A stretch of DNA of 62,635 nt from Bacillota bacterium (GTDB taxonomy: Bacteria; Bacillota; Clostridia; Christensenellales; SZUA-584). The stretch lies in contig JAEWCC010000009.1 in assembly GCA_023390815.1 (NCBI GenBank), forward strand, positions 1 through 62,635, in the 5' to 3' direction. The notes under the pieces were generated by a model. The model was not told the origin of the DNA and ran no database searches. It saw only the letters and a list, made by a program, of their open reading frames with translations. The position numbers were made by a program, and so were the translations under genes. Positions 61,849-62,635 of this stretch are shown here, piece by piece. Position 1 is the stretch's first letter; each line of letters starts with the position of its first letter.

Positions 61849-62635
61849 ATGGCAAAGGTAAAGGTAGGCGTCGCGGGATACGGCGTGATCGGGCAGCGGC
61901 TGGCGGACGGCGTGGCGCGGCAGGGAGACATGGAGCTCATCGGCGTGGCGGATGTAGCCCCTACGTTATCGGTGCAGGCGCTCAAGGAAAAGGGCATGCC
62001 CTATAAGATGTTCAATGTGGACCCCGCGAACAAGAGCATGGAGCAGGCGGGCATACCGGTATCCGGCAGCTTTGAGGAGCTCGTGCAGGAAGTGGACATC
62101 ATGCTCGACAGCGCGCCGGGCGGTATCGGCGCGAAGAACAAGGAAATATACCAGAAGTATAACAAGAAAGCCGTGTTCCAGGGCGGCGAGAAAAACAGCG
62201 TCGCGGACGTGTTCTTCCACGGCTACGCGAACTACGAGCAGGGCGTGGGGCAAAGCTATCTGAAGCTGACGAGCTGCAATACCACCGGCCTCATCCGTGC
62301 CGTGGATATGCTGGACCGCAGCGTCGGCGTGGAGAAGGTTGCGATCACGATCATCAGAAGAGTGGCCGACCCGGGCGATTATCACAGAGGACTCACGAAC
62401 GCACTGCAGGTGGAGAAAGCCCCGAGCCATCAGGCGCTGGACCTCATGACCATCATGCCGCACATTCCGTGCACAGGCATTTTGGTGCATACGCCCGTCA
62501 CCCACGGACACATCATCACGGTCACCGCGACGCCCAAGAAGGGCATCAGCAAGGAACAGCTTTGGGAGATGGCCTGCGCGCATCCGCGCATCAAAACCGT
62601 CAGATTGGCGGACGGGTTTCTCGGAAACGCGTCGC
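61849..62635 (+). CDS. Archaeal-type (type II) glyceraldehyde-3-phosphate dehydrogenase, 3' end outside window
   Basis: 262 residues before the right edge. AAGGAGG precedes ATG by four bases. VGVAGYGVIGQRLADGV binds NAD(P); SCNTTGLIRAV holds the catalytic cysteine; IIRRVADPGDYHRG and APSHQALDLMTIMPHI are hallmarks of the archaeal/type II GAPDH family, not of the bacterial GapA. Such genes are rare in bacteria. In an operon with FGGY kinase it may oxidise a phosphorylated sugar rather than feed central glycolysis; this is inference. The C-terminus is not seen. Confidence 0.85.
   Translation, partial: MAKVKVGVAGYGVIGQRLADGVARQGDMELIGVADVAPTLSVQALKEKGMPYKMFNVDPANKSMEQAGIPVSGSFEELVQEVDIMLDSAPGGIGAKNKEIYQKYNKKAVFQGGEKNSVADVFFHGYANYEQGVGQSYLKLTSCNTTGLIRAVDMLDRSVGVEKVAITIIRRVADPGDYHRGLTNALQVEKAPSHQALDLMTIMPHIPCTGILVHTPVTHGHIITVTATPKKGISKEQLWEMACAHPRIKTVRLADGFLGNAS

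Noticed and set aside
1..62635. tRNA, rRNA, IS transposase, CRISPR and prophage genes
   Set aside because: Looked for characteristic motifs and gene products; none seen. A dedicated search (tRNAscan, ISfinder) would be needed to exclude small or degenerate cases.

Overview
The window looks like a chromosomal segment of a Gram-positive, low-to-moderate GC anaerobe of the class Clostridia (Firmicutes/Bacillota). The evidence is strong AGGAGG-type ribosome sites, near-consensus sigma-A promoters, a Bacillus-type LexA box, a Spo0A-like receiver domain, lipobox-type substrate-binding proteins and Clostridia-type housekeeping genes. The exact family cannot be fixed from this sequence; Christensenellales or Oscillospirales-like lineages are only a guess. 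No rRNA, tRNA, CRISPR array or transposase gene was seen.

Region 1 (1-10350) is accessory. Two near-identical leucine-rich-repeat proteins (the first cut by the window edge, the second a lipoprotein) are followed by a head-to-tail array of six paralogous membrane proteins of unknown function joined by a conserved spacer. The last copy carries two compensating frameshifts. A small Imm5-like 'putative immunity protein' follows. Region 2 (10556-14980) is a visibly AT-richer signalling cassette: a PocR-domain histidine kinase, an Rcp1-like response regulator, a large hybrid kinase and a stand-alone Spo0A-like receiver.

Region 3 (15000-31000) is mostly housekeeping: cysK, an M20 peptidase, a C39-like cysteine protease, a translationally coupled potABCD polyamine transporter, a minus-strand operon of two RMD1/DUF155 proteins and a P-loop kinase, a cysteine desulfurase coupled to a TtcA-like PP-loop protein, an interspersed palindromic repeat, a trans-aconitate methyltransferase, an NlpC/P60 hydrolase and an aspartate kinase. 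Region 4 (31000-41600) holds an ArsR-controlled permease with three operator palindromes, an RtcB RNA ligase behind what looks like a leader-peptide attenuator, a PlsC-zinc-ribbon fusion, an SOS-boxed DNA polymerase IV, a cyclic-2,3-diphosphoglycerate-synthetase-like protein coupled to a thioredoxin-reductase-like flavoprotein, a DUF4432 epimerase-like protein and an SDR.

Region 5 (41700-62635) is carbohydrate catabolism. A minus-strand operon encodes an XRE-cupin regulator, a zinc alcohol dehydrogenase, a split transketolase and an MmsA-type aldehyde dehydrogenase. Divergent from it, a LacI regulator heads D-lyxose isomerase, a UroD-family protein and a FucI/AraA-type isomerase. A second LacI regulator shares an operator with a divergent operon: sugar-phosphate isomerase/epimerase, SDR, SMP-30 lactonase, zinc dehydrogenase, a three-gene sugar ABC importer, an FGGY kinase and an archaeal-type (type II) glyceraldehyde-3-phosphate dehydrogenase that runs off the right edge. 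The genes suggest uptake and oxidation/isomerisation of a rare sugar, then phosphorylation and entry into the pentose-phosphate pool or lower glycolysis. The substrate cannot be named from sequence alone.

The most interesting signals are the rtcB attenuator, the mosaic membrane-protein array, the paired structured RNA domains before the FGGY kinase, and the archaeal-type GAPDH inside a sugar operon.
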